Positions 1 through 6,789 are shown, numbered from the stretch's first letter. The stretch is DNA of 7,807 nucleotides from CAYMUG01 sp964393575 (GCA_964393575.1 CAYMUG010000032.1:1-7807), one strand, 5' to 3'. Translations and numbers: made by a program. Notes: generated by a model from the sequence alone, not told the origin.

Positions 1-19
1 TGTCCTTGCCTGTCCCGTT

Positions 20-36
20 AGCGCGAAGCGTTTTTT
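20..36 (+). terminator. Weak hairpin followed by a T-run, possible terminator of an upstream gene
   Basis: C22-G23-C24 pairs with G28-C29-G30 around a GAA loop. It can be extended by a G21-T31 wobble and A20-T32, and six T residues follow at 31-36. The stem is short, so termination is doubtful. It may simply be one of the GCGCGAAGCG-type palindromes that recur in this window (also 4516-4524 and 7339-7349). The upstream gene it would serve lies outside the window. Confidence 0.25.
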
Positions 37-62
37 CGGGGTATCCTTTTAATTTGGGATTT

Positions 63-94
63 GCAACAATTCAACAATATAGCAATACAGCAAT
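63..94. repeat. Four 8-base tandem motifs ending in CAAT
   Basis: Positions 63-70, 71-78, 79-86 and 87-94 each end in CAAT (GCAACAAT, TCAACAAT, ATAGCAAT, ACAGCAAT). The array lies just upstream of the first pilin gene, where a ribosome binding site would be expected. No Shine-Dalgarno sequence is visible. Its function is unknown; it resembles the heptamer arrays in later spacers of this window. Confidence 0.6.
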
Positions 95-100
95 TTTTTT

Positions 101-1534
101 ATGAATAAAGTGAGTAAAAATTCGGGTTTAACCTTGGTAGAAATACTTATAGTTGTGGGAATTGCGGGCGTCATTCTCGGTATTTCTGTGGGAATTTTTA
201 TGACACTATCCCAAGAGGATTCTTTGGATTCCGAAAGTCAGCGCCTTGTAAGTTCTTTGCGTTTAGCTCATTCTAAAACTCTTGCTTCTGAAAACGAGGC
301 GCCTCATGGAATTGCTTTTAATACGTCATCTGATAAATATTGGCTTTTTAATGACACACCTTCCACGACAAGTACCGTAACTCATTTAGATGATTCCGTT
401 ACTATAAAAGAACTAGACCTCACAAACAGCACCACAACAGTTAAGTTTAAAAGAGTTACAGGAGAACCCCTTGCCATAGGATATATACAACTTCAATCCG
501 TGCAAAATACATCTGAAACCCGCACTGTATGTATTAGTAAAACAGGAAGTACGCGTCTGCTTAAAAATAATGCGGAGCCTTCCGTGTGCAACTCGCCAAG
601 TTTAAAATACACCAATCATAATATAGATGATGATATTACTGATTTTCCTGATACGGAAGGATTCGGAGATCCGGCACAGCATTTTAAGACAGCTACAAGT
701 CAACCCGCTACAATCTCGTCCGCTAAGCTTCTTCTGCGTTACAACGATGAAGGTGATGCAGACGAATTTAATGATATTTACCTTGAAATAAGAGAACCGG
801 ACGGAAGCGGGAGGCCCCTGGGGGCGGTTTTAGGTAAAAGTAACTCTGTAAAAGGTGATAATATTCCCAACTCTTCTTTGGGTTGGGTTGATTTTTATTT
901 CCCCGCATCCGTGGCTTTAGATGCAGGTGCAGAATATTTTTTGCGCCTTCGTTCTTTACCTGATTCTGTAGATACTAATTCTGATGGCGAGAGAGTTATA
1001 ATTTGGGCAAATAATGATGAGGCGTGTTCAGGTGATACAAATTACGGAAACTGTAATTTAAACGCGTGGAGGTACGCGGAACCGGGCAGCGCTCAAGAGC
1101 TCAGCGGAAGAGATTTTGTTTTTAAATTATTTTCCGGAGAAAATCCTCCCGTGAGAGACGATAGACATACGGAGATTAATTTGGAAGATGGTCTTAATGC
1201 TAATTATACAGAGATGACACTTAGTTTTGACGGCGGGGCCACGGAAAAAACTATAACAATAGCGGATTTTGTGGACTCAGGCACGTTTGAATGGGAGGAA
1301 GATGTTTCTGTGAGTGACGGAAATGACGGGAAAGAAAGAGTGCGGATACATACCATATTTATGGATTCAAACGATACCATTATTCATATTCACAGACCCG
1401 GGCATATGGACGGTGTTGAAAACGATGTATCATTGGATATAGATATAGATACAACGAATTTGATAACTTACGACGGAGCCGGCGAGATAACCGCAGGCCC
1501 GGGTACTGCAAATGGATATTATGTGGGTAGATAA
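101..1534 (+). CDS. FimT/GspH-like type IV prepilin with a large C-terminal beta-rich extension
   Basis: The protein is a predicted minor pilin, exported and processed by prepilin peptidase and then placed in or at the tip of a type IV pilus. A nine-residue basic leader ends in Gly9, followed by LTLVEILIVVGIAG, a class III signal with Glu at mature position 5 and a hydrophobic helix to about residue 33. Residues 35-165 fit a GspH/FimT-type globular domain ('SQRLVSSLRLAHSKTLASE', then a V-F-R-G-P strand pattern). Ordinary FimT proteins end near there. This one continues for about 310 residues: a beta-sandwich-like module at about 175-345 with alternating strands and one Cys pair (ACSGDTNYGNCN), and a second acidic module at 350-477 with an HIHRPGH stretch. 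I do not recognise those modules; adhesion or ligand binding is inference. The start was chosen because it gives a typical short charged leader. No Shine-Dalgarno is present. The next gene follows within about 10 nt. Confidence 0.85.
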   Translation: MNKVSKNSGLTLVEILIVVGIAGVILGISVGIFMTLSQEDSLDSESQRLVSSLRLAHSKTLASENEAPHGIAFNTSSDKYWLFNDTPSTTSTVTHLDDSVTIKELDLTNSTTTVKFKRVTGEPLAIGYIQLQSVQNTSETRTVCISKTGSTRLLKNNAEPSVCNSPSLKYTNHNIDDDITDFPDTEGFGDPAQHFKTATSQPATISSAKLLLRYNDEGDADEFNDIYLEIREPDGSGRPLGAVLGKSNSVKGDNIPNSSLGWVDFYFPASVALDAGAEYFLRLRSLPDSVDTNSDGERVIIWANNDEACSGDTNYGNCNLNAWRYAEPGSAQELSGRDFVFKLFSGENPPVRDDRHTEINLEDGLNANYTEMTLSFDGGATEKTITIADFVDSGTFEWEEDVSVSDGNDGKERVRIHTIFMDSNDTIIHIHRPGHMDGVENDVSLDIDIDTTNLITYDGAGEITAGPGTANGYYVGR

Positions 1535-1544
1535 TATAAAAAAA

Positions 1545-2075
1545 ATGTCAAAGCTCAAAGCTCAAAAGTCAAATGTTTGCGCTGAAGGCGCAAAGGGTTT
1601 CAGCATTGTAGAAATGATTGTTGTTATAGCTATTGTTATTGTTGCTTTTGTTGCCATTTTACAATTGGCGGTATTAGAAAAACAAACTCAGACAATAGCG
1701 AAGGAGAGTTCTCGCGCTTTGGGTACAGCCAGAGAAACAATTGAAGCGGTGCGTGATGCCAGGGACAATGATTGGGATAATTTATCCTCGCTTTCAACTG
1801 ATGCAAATTTTCATCCCGCCACTACTACAACAGCCACCTCTACAGAATGGACTCTCGATAATTCGGGTAAAGAATCTGTAGGACGGTATTCAAGATGGTT
1901 TGTGGTAAAAGAAGTGTGCCGTGACGCGGATGATAATATAGCTGACTGCCCCGCGTCTTATACGGACGCAGATACTCTGAAAATAATCTCACGTGTAGAA
2001 TGGTCTTCATCAGGGGGAGCTGAAAAAGGGGTAAAAATTACGACATATCTGACTAATTGGCAAAACCATTTGTAA
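1545..2075 (+). CDS. PilV-like type IV minor prepilin
   Basis: This is a predicted minor pilin of 176 residues. The leader, MSKLKAQKSNVCAEGAKG, is basic and is followed by FSIVEMIVVIAIVIVAFVAILQLAV, giving a Gly|Phe prepilin peptidase site with Glu at mature position 5 and a long hydrophobic helix. The segment after the helix (SRALGTARETIEAVRDARDNDW) resembles PilV-type proteins, and a Cys pair near CRDADDNIADC suggests one disulfide loop. I chose ATG 1545, 10 nt after the preceding stop. An upstream in-frame ATG at 1512 would overlap that gene by 23 nt and add residues that are only its C-terminal region read in another frame. Neither start has a Shine-Dalgarno. A Thr-rich run (ATTTTATST) lies mid-protein. 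The leader codons contain a perfect 7-bp palindrome (1576-1594). Confidence 0.83.
   Translation: MSKLKAQKSNVCAEGAKGFSIVEMIVVIAIVIVAFVAILQLAVLEKQTQTIAKESSRALGTARETIEAVRDARDNDWDNLSSLSTDANFHPATTTTATSTEWTLDNSGKESVGRYSRWFVVKEVCRDADDNIADCPASYTDADTLKIISRVEWSSSGGAEKGVKITTYLTNWQNHL
1576..1594. repeat. Palindrome inside prepilin leader codons
   Basis: TTTGCGC (1576-1582) and GCGCAAA (1588-1594) form a perfect 7-bp stem around TGAAG. It lies in frame in the leader of the PilV-like gene, just before the Gly-Phe processing site. The same two arms recur in the next pilin gene at 2421-2437, so this looks like a dispersed palindromic element rather than chance codon use. Confidence 0.75.
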
Positions 2076-2106
2076 TCCGTAATCAGTAATACGTAATCGG
2101 TAATAT
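2072..2106. repeat. Five GTAATNN heptamers overlapping a stop codon
   Basis: Five consecutive 7-base units (GTAATCC, GTAATCA, GTAATAC, GTAATCG, GTAATAT) fill 2072-2106. The first supplies the TAA stop of the PilV-like gene. The array looks like the short tandemly repeated heptamers known from some bacterial intergenic regions. Function is unknown. Confidence 0.75.
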
Positions 2107-2110
2107 GCAA

Positions 2111-2138
2111 AAATCCTAAATCCTAATATCTAAATCCT
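2111..2138. repeat. AAATCCT heptamer array
   Basis: Four 7-base units run AAATCCT, AAATCCT, AATATCT, AAATCCT. The first 18 bases (2111-2128) recur exactly at 7790-7807 at the end of the window, so this is a dispersed repeat. The spacer 2076-2314 holds this array, two GC-rich palindromes and AT-rich TTTAG-type sequence. I see no gene in it. Confidence 0.8.
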
Positions 2139-2139
2139 A

Positions 2140-2155
2140 TCCGCCGGCTGGCGGA
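2140..2155. repeat. Short GC-rich palindrome, 6-bp stem
   Basis: TCCGCC (2140-2145) pairs with GGCGGA (2150-2155) around GGCT. It sits in AT-rich spacer directly after the heptamer array. It may be a REP-like dispersed palindrome. No T-run follows, so it is not a convincing intrinsic terminator. Confidence 0.6.
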
Positions 2156-2206
2156 CAAATATCCAATGACCAAAATCCAAAACGTTTTAAAATTATGATT
2201 TTGCCG

Positions 2207-2222
2207 TGCCTGCCGGCAGGCA
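2207..2222. repeat. Perfect 16-base palindrome
   Basis: TGCCTGCCGGCAGGCA is fully self-complementary. It is flanked by AAAATT on the left (2190-2195) and AATTTT on the right (2225-2230), which could extend the structure. It lies in the same spacer as the palindrome at 2140-2155. It is probably a REP-like element; a protein-binding operator cannot be excluded. Confidence 0.65.
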
Positions 2223-2314
2223 GGAATTTTGATATTGTTTAGAGTTTAGTGTCGTTTTGAATTTAGAATTTATTTTGTGAGGCGGAGCCAAACATAAACG
2301 ATGCAGCACTTATA

Positions 2315-2950
2315 ATGACAAGTACAAAACAAAAAGAAACCCAACATAAAACAACACGGAAAAATATTTTTCAGCGTATTTCCGCGTGTCGTTCCGCGCA
2401 GTTCAGCGGAAACCCGCATCTTTGCGCTAGGCGCAAAAATGCGGGTTTCACTCTGATGGAGCTTCTTGTTTATTTGGCTATTTTTGCACTTGTTATATTA
2501 GGGCTTTTTCAGTTTTTAACAAGCATTTTAAGCAATCAACAGAGAGGAAGTGCCCGTGAGGCGGTTATTGAGAACGCAAATATAGCAATGCACGCTATTA
2601 ACTTTGAAATCCGGCACGGGATAGATGTATACGATCCTGTAACTACCTCTACAACAACTTCTATTGAGCAGTTAAGTTTAATCACTGACCGAAAAAACCT
2701 TTTAGGTTCAGAAGAAACAGAAACATATGTAGATTTTTTTGTTAACTCAGAAGGACAGTTATGCAGGAAAACGGAACCTAAGGGCGTCGAGTGTTTGACT
2801 ACTGAGGATGTCGTTATAAAAAAGCTTAAATTTAATCACATCGGGTCAGGGGTGCGTACAGAATTAACCGTTGAAAACGACGCCTCCGGCGCGGAGAATA
2901 AGTTACCTATAGACCTCAGGTCTTATACCCGATTCAGAGATTATGAATAG
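2315..2950 (+). CDS. PilW/PilJ-like type IV minor prepilin with long leader
   Basis: This is a predicted minor pilin of 211 residues. The processing site is NAG|FTLMELLVYLAIFALVILGLFQFL, with Glu at mature position 5 and a strongly hydrophobic helix at residues about 45-68. The following region (SILSNQQRGSAREAVIENANIAMHAINFEIRHG) matches the start of PilW/PilJ-like globular domains, and a Cys pair (LCRKTEPKGVEC) could form the pilin disulfide loop. The leader from the only upstream Met is 44 residues, much longer than usual for class III signals. The extra length comes from palindromic DNA (2379-2449), including a long hairpin whose right arm encodes the processing site. I found no alternative in-frame ATG between 2315 and the site. 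A Thr-rich run (TTSTTTS) lies near residue 109. No Shine-Dalgarno is present. Confidence 0.83.
   Translation: MTSTKQKETQHKTTRKNIFQRISACRSAQFSGNPHLCARRKNAGFTLMELLVYLAIFALVILGLFQFLTSILSNQQRGSAREAVIENANIAMHAINFEIRHGIDVYDPVTTSTTTSIEQLSLITDRKNLLGSEETETYVDFFVNSEGQLCRKTEPKGVECLTTEDVVIKKLKFNHIGSGVRTELTVENDASGAENKLPIDLRSYTRFRDYE
2379..2449. repeat. Nested palindromes in a prepilin leader
   Basis: TTTCCGC (2379-2385) pairs with GCGGAAA (2406-2412). Overlapping its end, GAAACCCGCAT (2409-2419) pairs with ATGCGGGTTTC (2439-2449) and, after one C/A mismatch, TTTGCGC (2421-2427) pairs with GCGCAAA (2431-2437) around a TAG loop. The second structure is an 18-bp stem with one mismatch. Its right arm contains the Gly-Phe cleavage-site codons, so its left arm is an inverted copy of them. 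An RNA hairpin here could affect translation of the prepilin. Confidence 0.75.
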
Positions 2951-2966
2951 TTTTTACAAAGTAACA

Positions 2967-2987
2967 AATGACTAATGACTAATGACA
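2967..2987. repeat. AATGACT heptamer array
   Basis: There are three consecutive 7-base units (AATGACT, AATGACT, AATGACA) in the spacer after the PilW-like gene, followed by further AT-rich near-repeats to 3050. This is the third distinct 7-base periodic array in the window, with a different sequence each time. Confidence 0.7.
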
Positions 2988-3050
2988 GATAACACTAACA
3001 CTGACAAATAAGCAATTCGTAATTTAATAATTTAAAATTTTAAAACATTA

Positions 3051-4433
3051 ATGAATTCAATTAAAATGAAAAATTCAAAATCAAGAATTTCCGCCGAAGG
3101 GGAACGGGGAGTTGTGGCGTTAAGTTTAACCATCATTATTATGCTGGTAAGTGCAGCTATCGTTATTTCGTTGTTTTTGGTTTTCTTTAACCGTATTCAA
3201 TCCGCTACCTCCCTGATAAATTCTAATAAATCATATGTTGCGGCCGAATCCGGAGTAGAAGATTACCTTTTGCGCTTTGCGGATGAAAATAAAGATATAC
3301 CCGCCGGGACATATTCTTTTTATGTAGATAGCGCCTCAACAACAGTAGAAGTCACGGAATTGGCGGGCGGGGACAGGAAGGTTGTAGCGACCGGCTCACT
3401 TTTTTCCTCTAAAAGATTAGTTGAGATAATTATAGATAAAAGTACTACCAATGCGTCTTTTGTATACGGAGCTCAAGTGGGTAGAGGGGGTCTAACTATG
3501 CAGAATAATTCAAAAGTACAAGGCAGCGTTTATTCAAATGGCGATATAGACGGCGACAATGGTCCTATAATTACAGGAGATGCTTTTGCGGCCCAAACTT
3601 CTACAGTATCCGGCATAGAAGCCGAGGGAAAGGCGCAGGGATACACTCTTGATAATACATCTACCACAAATAATTCAGTGGCACATTCATTAAATGATTG
3701 TATTGTCGGCGGTGACGCGTTTTATGAGGACTCAATAACGAATTGTACTGTGTCAGGAGCAACAACACAGGAATCTTACTCTCAACTTGAAGAGGAGGAG
3801 ATGCCTATTTCCGACGACACTATAGAGGATTGGAAGAATGAAGCCGAAGATGGAGAAGTTATTTCCTCCGGCGATACACGCTGCATAATAGGTGATGATT
3901 CAAATACCGAATCATATTCTGTCGGACCCGCTAAGTTTGAATGTGATTTAACAATTCAAAATAAGGGACAACTTATAGTTGACGGTTTTATATGGGTAGA
4001 TGGTGATATAACACTTCAAAACCAGGCGGTTGTAAAACTGGATTCATCTTTCGGTGAAAGTAGTTCCGCCGTGATAGCAGATGATTCTTCTGACAGTGAA
4101 GGAGGGGGCGTAGTACAGATTCAAAACAGTGCTGAGGTAAGAGGGTCAGGGGATAACAATAGTTTTCTCTCTATGACTTCAATGAATGACTCTTCAGAGA
4201 ATGGAGGAGACACTACAGCGATAAGTGTTTCTAACGGCACTGCCTCCTCTATATTTTTTGCTCCTCATGGCCATATTAATCTTCAAAACAATATAGATTT
4301 GGTGGAGGTAACCGGATATTCGCTGGAATTAGCCAATTCCGCTGTGGTAGAATACCAACAGGGTTTGTCCGATATAGATTTTTCATCCGGACCTACCGGA
4401 GGATTTTTAGTGACAGGATGGAAGGAAATTTAA
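3051..4433 (+). CDS. PilX-like minor pilin/adhesin with beta-helix-like repeats
   Basis: The protein has 460 residues. A basic leader ending ERG is followed by the hydrophobic segment VVALSLTIIIMLVSAAIVISLFLVFF without Glu at +5, then SYVAAESGVEDYLLR, which resembles the conserved region after the membrane helix in PilX-type proteins. Residues about 145-440 are Asn/Ser/Asp-rich with a recurring hydrophobic-x-hydrophobic-Gln-Asn motif: LTMQNN (about 147), LTIQNK (300), ITLQNQ (320), VQIQNS (354) and INLQNN (409), together with 'SNGDI' and 'VDGDI' turns. This pattern suggests right-handed beta-helix rungs. The C-terminus (Y..GLSDIDFSSGP.GGF....WKE) looks like a conserved cap. The likely role is an exposed pilus-tip component; that is inference. 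Met at 3066 is an alternative start with no better ribosome site. It is the last gene before a 163-nt structured spacer. Confidence 0.78.
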   Translation: MNSIKMKNSKSRISAEGERGVVALSLTIIIMLVSAAIVISLFLVFFNRIQSATSLINSNKSYVAAESGVEDYLLRFADENKDIPAGTYSFYVDSASTTVEVTELAGGDRKVVATGSLFSSKRLVEIIIDKSTTNASFVYGAQVGRGGLTMQNNSKVQGSVYSNGDIDGDNGPIITGDAFAAQTSTVSGIEAEGKAQGYTLDNTSTTNNSVAHSLNDCIVGGDAFYEDSITNCTVSGATTQESYSQLEEEEMPISDDTIEDWKNEAEDGEVISSGDTRCIIGDDSNTESYSVGPAKFECDLTIQNKGQLIVDGFIWVDGDITLQNQAVVKLDSSFGESSSAVIADDSSDSEGGGVVQIQNSAEVRGSGDNNSFLSMTSMNDSSENGGDTTAISVSNGTASSIFFAPHGHINLQNNIDLVEVTGYSLELANSAVVEYQQGLSDIDFSSGPTGGFLVTGWKEI

Positions 4434-4488
4434 TAATATATACCGTCGGCAGATATATGAGGCCGAAAAAAGTAACAAAATTATTGTA

Positions 4489-4534
4489 ACCCTTCGTCGC
4501 TTCGCCACGTTTGACGCGCGAAGCTCCTCAGGGT
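4489..4534. repeat. Symmetric two-step hairpin
   Basis: ACCCT (4489-4493) pairs with AGGGT (4530-4534), and GCTTCGC (4499-4505) pairs with GCGAAGC (4518-4524). A symmetric 5-by-5 internal loop separates the two helices, and the apical loop is 12 nt. It lies in the spacer between the pilX-like gene and pilM. There is no T-run after it, so a structured RNA or mobile palindrome is more likely than an intrinsic terminator. Confidence 0.65.
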
Positions 4535-4544
4535 GCTCATAATT

Positions 4545-4561
4545 GCAGCCAATCGGGCTGC
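4545..4561. repeat. 6-bp hairpin in the pilM leader
   Basis: GCAGCC (4545-4550) pairs with GGCTGC (4556-4561) around AATCG. It is the second of three hairpins in a row upstream of pilM. Confidence 0.6.
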
Positions 4562-4573
4562 GTTACAAGTAAC

Positions 4574-4589
4574 TTGCCCTCTTGGGCAA
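4574..4589 (+). promoter_or_regulatory. Hairpin immediately before the pilM start codon
   Basis: TTGCCC (4574-4579) pairs with GGGCAA (4584-4589) around TCTT. The stem ends 7 nt before ATG 4597, exactly where a ribosome binding site would lie, and no Shine-Dalgarno is visible. It could modulate translation of pilM, but no trans factor or ligand is suggested by the sequence. Confidence 0.45.
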
Positions 4590-4596
4590 TTATGGC

Positions 4597-5703
4597 ATGA
4601 ATCTTTCAGATTTTAAAAAATTTTTTTCCGTTACACCTCAGCCCTTGGGTTTGGATATTTCCGATACTTCAATAAAATATGCCCAACTTTCTCCGGAAGA
4701 TTCGGGAGATTCTTCACTTTACGCATTCGGGGAAGCAAAAACACCTAAAGGAGCTGTCGTAGAAGGTAAGGTAAAAAAGCCGGGGGCTTTAAAAAATGCT
4801 TTGAGAAAGGCGATTATTGATAAACCTTCAAAAGAACTATCGCAATATATAGCAGCATTACTTCCTGACGAAGAAGTATTCCTAAAAAAAACCTCTCTTC
4901 CGCAAATGAAAGAAGAAGAACTTGAAAACTCCGTTTATGTTGAGGCGGAACGTAATGTTCCGGTTAAGCTTGAAAATGCTTATGTTGATTATTCCGTATT
5001 GAATTCCCACCAAAAAAATGAACATTTAGATGTGCTAATTGCCGTTGCGCGTAAAGAGGTAGTAGATGTTTATAAAGAAGCGATACAGTCCGCCGGTCTT
5101 ACTCCTTTCATTTTAGAGCCGGAAGTTTTTGCTATCAGCAGAAGCGCTATCAAAAATCAAAAAACAGATAAACTGAATATTGTTGCTGAAATAGGCGCAA
5201 ATAGAACGCGTCTCATTGCTTTTATTGGTGAAGCCGTTATACTAACTACCGCCGCGGATTTTAAAGTAGAAGATGTGGCGAATTCTATAGGAAAGGTGCT
5301 TAACTTAAACGAAGAGAAAACTAAAAAACTGGAATGGAACCGTGAAATGTTGAAGGACGAGACATACGGAGAGAAAATAGCGAATATAGTAAAGCTTTCC
5401 GCACAACACCTGGCGGAAGAGATTGATATATTTATAAAATTTTTAGAGCAACAAGAAGGCGAAGAATACGGCGATATTTTAAATGCGGAAAAAATTTTAC
5501 TTTCCGGCGGAGGAGCGCGATTGCCGGGTTTTGATAAGTTTCTATCCGATCAACTTAAAATAAATGTGGAGGTGGCTAATCCTTGGGTCAATATATTACC
5601 CCCTGAATTTAAAGAGCTACCTGAATTAAAAGCGCAAGAAGCCGTAAGATTTACCGCAGCTCTGGGTGCTGCCCTCAGGAATCCTCTGGATGAACTAAAA
5701 TAA
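4597..5703 (+). CDS. pilM: Type IV pilus assembly protein PilM (actin-like ATPase)
   Basis: PilM is a cytoplasmic actin-fold protein that binds the N-terminal tail of PilN and links the pilus motor to the inner-membrane PilN/PilO complex. Visible hallmarks are the first phosphate-binding strand near the N-terminus (PLGLDISDTSIKYAQL), a central (V)AEIGANRTRLIAF strand-turn matching phosphate motif 2, and the SGGGARLPGF adenosine motif near residue 305. The IAALLPDEEVFLKKTSLP segment and 'AALGAALRNP' at the end are also typical. The length of about 368 residues is normal. I chose ATG 4597. An in-frame TTG at 4582 lies within a hairpin and would add only five residues with no ribosome site. It opens a tight operon: the stop is 9 nt before pilN. 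Confidence 0.95.
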   Translation: MNLSDFKKFFSVTPQPLGLDISDTSIKYAQLSPEDSGDSSLYAFGEAKTPKGAVVEGKVKKPGALKNALRKAIIDKPSKELSQYIAALLPDEEVFLKKTSLPQMKEEELENSVYVEAERNVPVKLENAYVDYSVLNSHQKNEHLDVLIAVARKEVVDVYKEAIQSAGLTPFILEPEVFAISRSAIKNQKTDKLNIVAEIGANRTRLIAFIGEAVILTTAADFKVEDVANSIGKVLNLNEEKTKKLEWNREMLKDETYGEKIANIVKLSAQHLAEEIDIFIKFLEQQEGEEYGDILNAEKILLSGGGARLPGFDKFLSDQLKINVEVANPWVNILPPEFKELPELKAQEAVRFTAALGAALRNPLDELK

Positions 5704-5712
5704 AGTTTATAT

Positions 5713-6264
5713 ATGGAAATTAATTTCTTAAAATCAGAGAGAAAAAAATTTGTTCAAATAATTGTTACCCGTACCCTTTACGTGTTTACTGCTATTGTTG
5801 TAGTTTGGGGTTTGATTTACAGCGCTGTTTTGTTTTCAGCTGAACAATTTTTAAAAATTCAGGATCAAGCCCTTCAACGAAATATTAAAGCTATACAGTC
5901 CCGCGAAAAAGCGGTACAAGTCAAGGAACTTGAAAGCGAAATAATCGCTGTTAACCGCAATATTGATAGGATGGCAGAAATAAGCAAAAAACAAAGCGTC
6001 GAATTTGAAACCGTCTTAAACAGGTTGAGCCAAATAGTGCCGGCGGGAAGCAATCTTATGAATGTGTCTTATGCTCCCAAAACAAAATTGATTTCTATAA
6101 ACGGACACGCCCGCACAAGAACGCAGGTTATACAGATAGAAGACGCCTTAAGTGATGAGCCATTGTTTTCCCTTCAGGAACCGCCTATTTCCAATCTAAC
6201 TAATCCGCGGGATATAAATTTTGAGTTTCAATTTACAGTAAATAAAAAAGAATCCGAATTATGA
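5713..6264 (+). CDS. pilN: Type IV pilus inner-membrane protein PilN
   Basis: PilN is a bitopic inner-membrane protein that binds PilM through its short cytoplasmic N-terminus and pairs with PilO in the periplasm. The N-terminus MEINFLKSERKK corresponds to the PilM-binding tail. One membrane helix follows at about residues 19-43 (LYVFTAIVVVWGLIYSAVLFS), then a predicted coiled coil at about 45-95 and a small alpha/beta domain ('LSQIVPAGSNLMNVSYAPKTKLISINGHARTRTQV') of the ferredoxin-like type expected for PilN. The length of 183 residues is usual. Its stop overlaps the next start as ATGA (6261-6264), so translational coupling with pilO is likely. No Shine-Dalgarno is seen. Confidence 0.9.
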   Translation: MEINFLKSERKKFVQIIVTRTLYVFTAIVVVWGLIYSAVLFSAEQFLKIQDQALQRNIKAIQSREKAVQVKELESEIIAVNRNIDRMAEISKKQSVEFETVLNRLSQIVPAGSNLMNVSYAPKTKLISINGHARTRTQVIQIEDALSDEPLFSLQEPPISNLTNPRDINFEFQFTVNKKESEL

Positions 6265-6782
6265 ATAAAACCTCTACAAAGCTATATATATCACTCAGCG
6301 TTTTTATTGTTGCTTTGGTCGGTGTATTTATTTTGGGTAGATTTATGTCCTCCGGTCTCGATGAAGCTAAAAACAGCTATCAGAATAGCAGGATAGAACT
6401 TGATAAAGAGCAAAAAAAGCTTGATTTAAATACTCAATTAAAAGACGAGCTTGAGTCTGTTGAGGAAGAAACAAAACAACTTGAAGATGCTACTCTCAGT
6501 AGCGAAGAGGTCCTTACTTTTATAGAAAACATTGAAGATGCAGCTACTTCTACAAATAACGACTACGAAACTTTATCCGCTAACAGGGTGAGAGATCCTG
6601 ACACAGAAGAACTTAAACAACTTGATATGAATGTACGGGTTCAGGGAACTTTTTCCGATCTGCTCCTGTTTCTGCGTTCTTTACGCGAAATGCCTTATAT
6701 AGTGCAGTTAGGCAACATTCAGGTTGAGAAAAACAATGCAGTACTTCAAACAGAAATTAATTTAAGTGTGTTAGGTAAGTGA
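6261..6782 (+). CDS. pilO: Type IV pilus inner-membrane protein PilO
   Basis: PilO is a bitopic membrane protein that heterodimerises with PilN and helps align the pilus machine. The sequence has a short cytoplasmic tail, a membrane helix at about residues 8-29 (LYISLSVFIVALVGVFILGRFM), a charged coiled coil at about 33-80 (DEAKNSYQNSRIELDKEQKKLD...) and a C-terminal domain with the characteristic 'VRVQGTFSDLLLFLRSLREMPYIVQLGNIQVEK'. That last stretch is the best evidence for the family. The length of 173 residues is normal. The start overlaps the pilN stop by 4 nt. Confidence 0.92.
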   Translation: MNKTSTKLYISLSVFIVALVGVFILGRFMSSGLDEAKNSYQNSRIELDKEQKKLDLNTQLKDELESVEEETKQLEDATLSSEEVLTFIENIEDAATSTNNDYETLSANRVRDPDTEELKQLDMNVRVQGTFSDLLLFLRSLREMPYIVQLGNIQVEKNNAVLQTEINLSVLGK

Positions 6783-6789
6783 AAAAAAT

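Noticed and set aside
1512..1544. Upstream ATG (1512) for the PilV-like gene
   Set aside because: It would overlap the preceding gene and add residues that are only an out-of-frame reading of its end. ATG 1545 gives a normal basic leader. The upstream start cannot be fully excluded.
4446..4470. Terminator after the PilX-like gene (TCGGC/GCCGA stem)
   Set aside because: The stem is only 5 bp with an 11-nt loop and is followed by A residues rather than T residues on the + strand.
4582..4596. TTG start for pilM five codons upstream of the ATG
   Set aside because: The TTG sits in the loop and stem of a hairpin, lacks a ribosome site, and the added residues are not conserved-looking.
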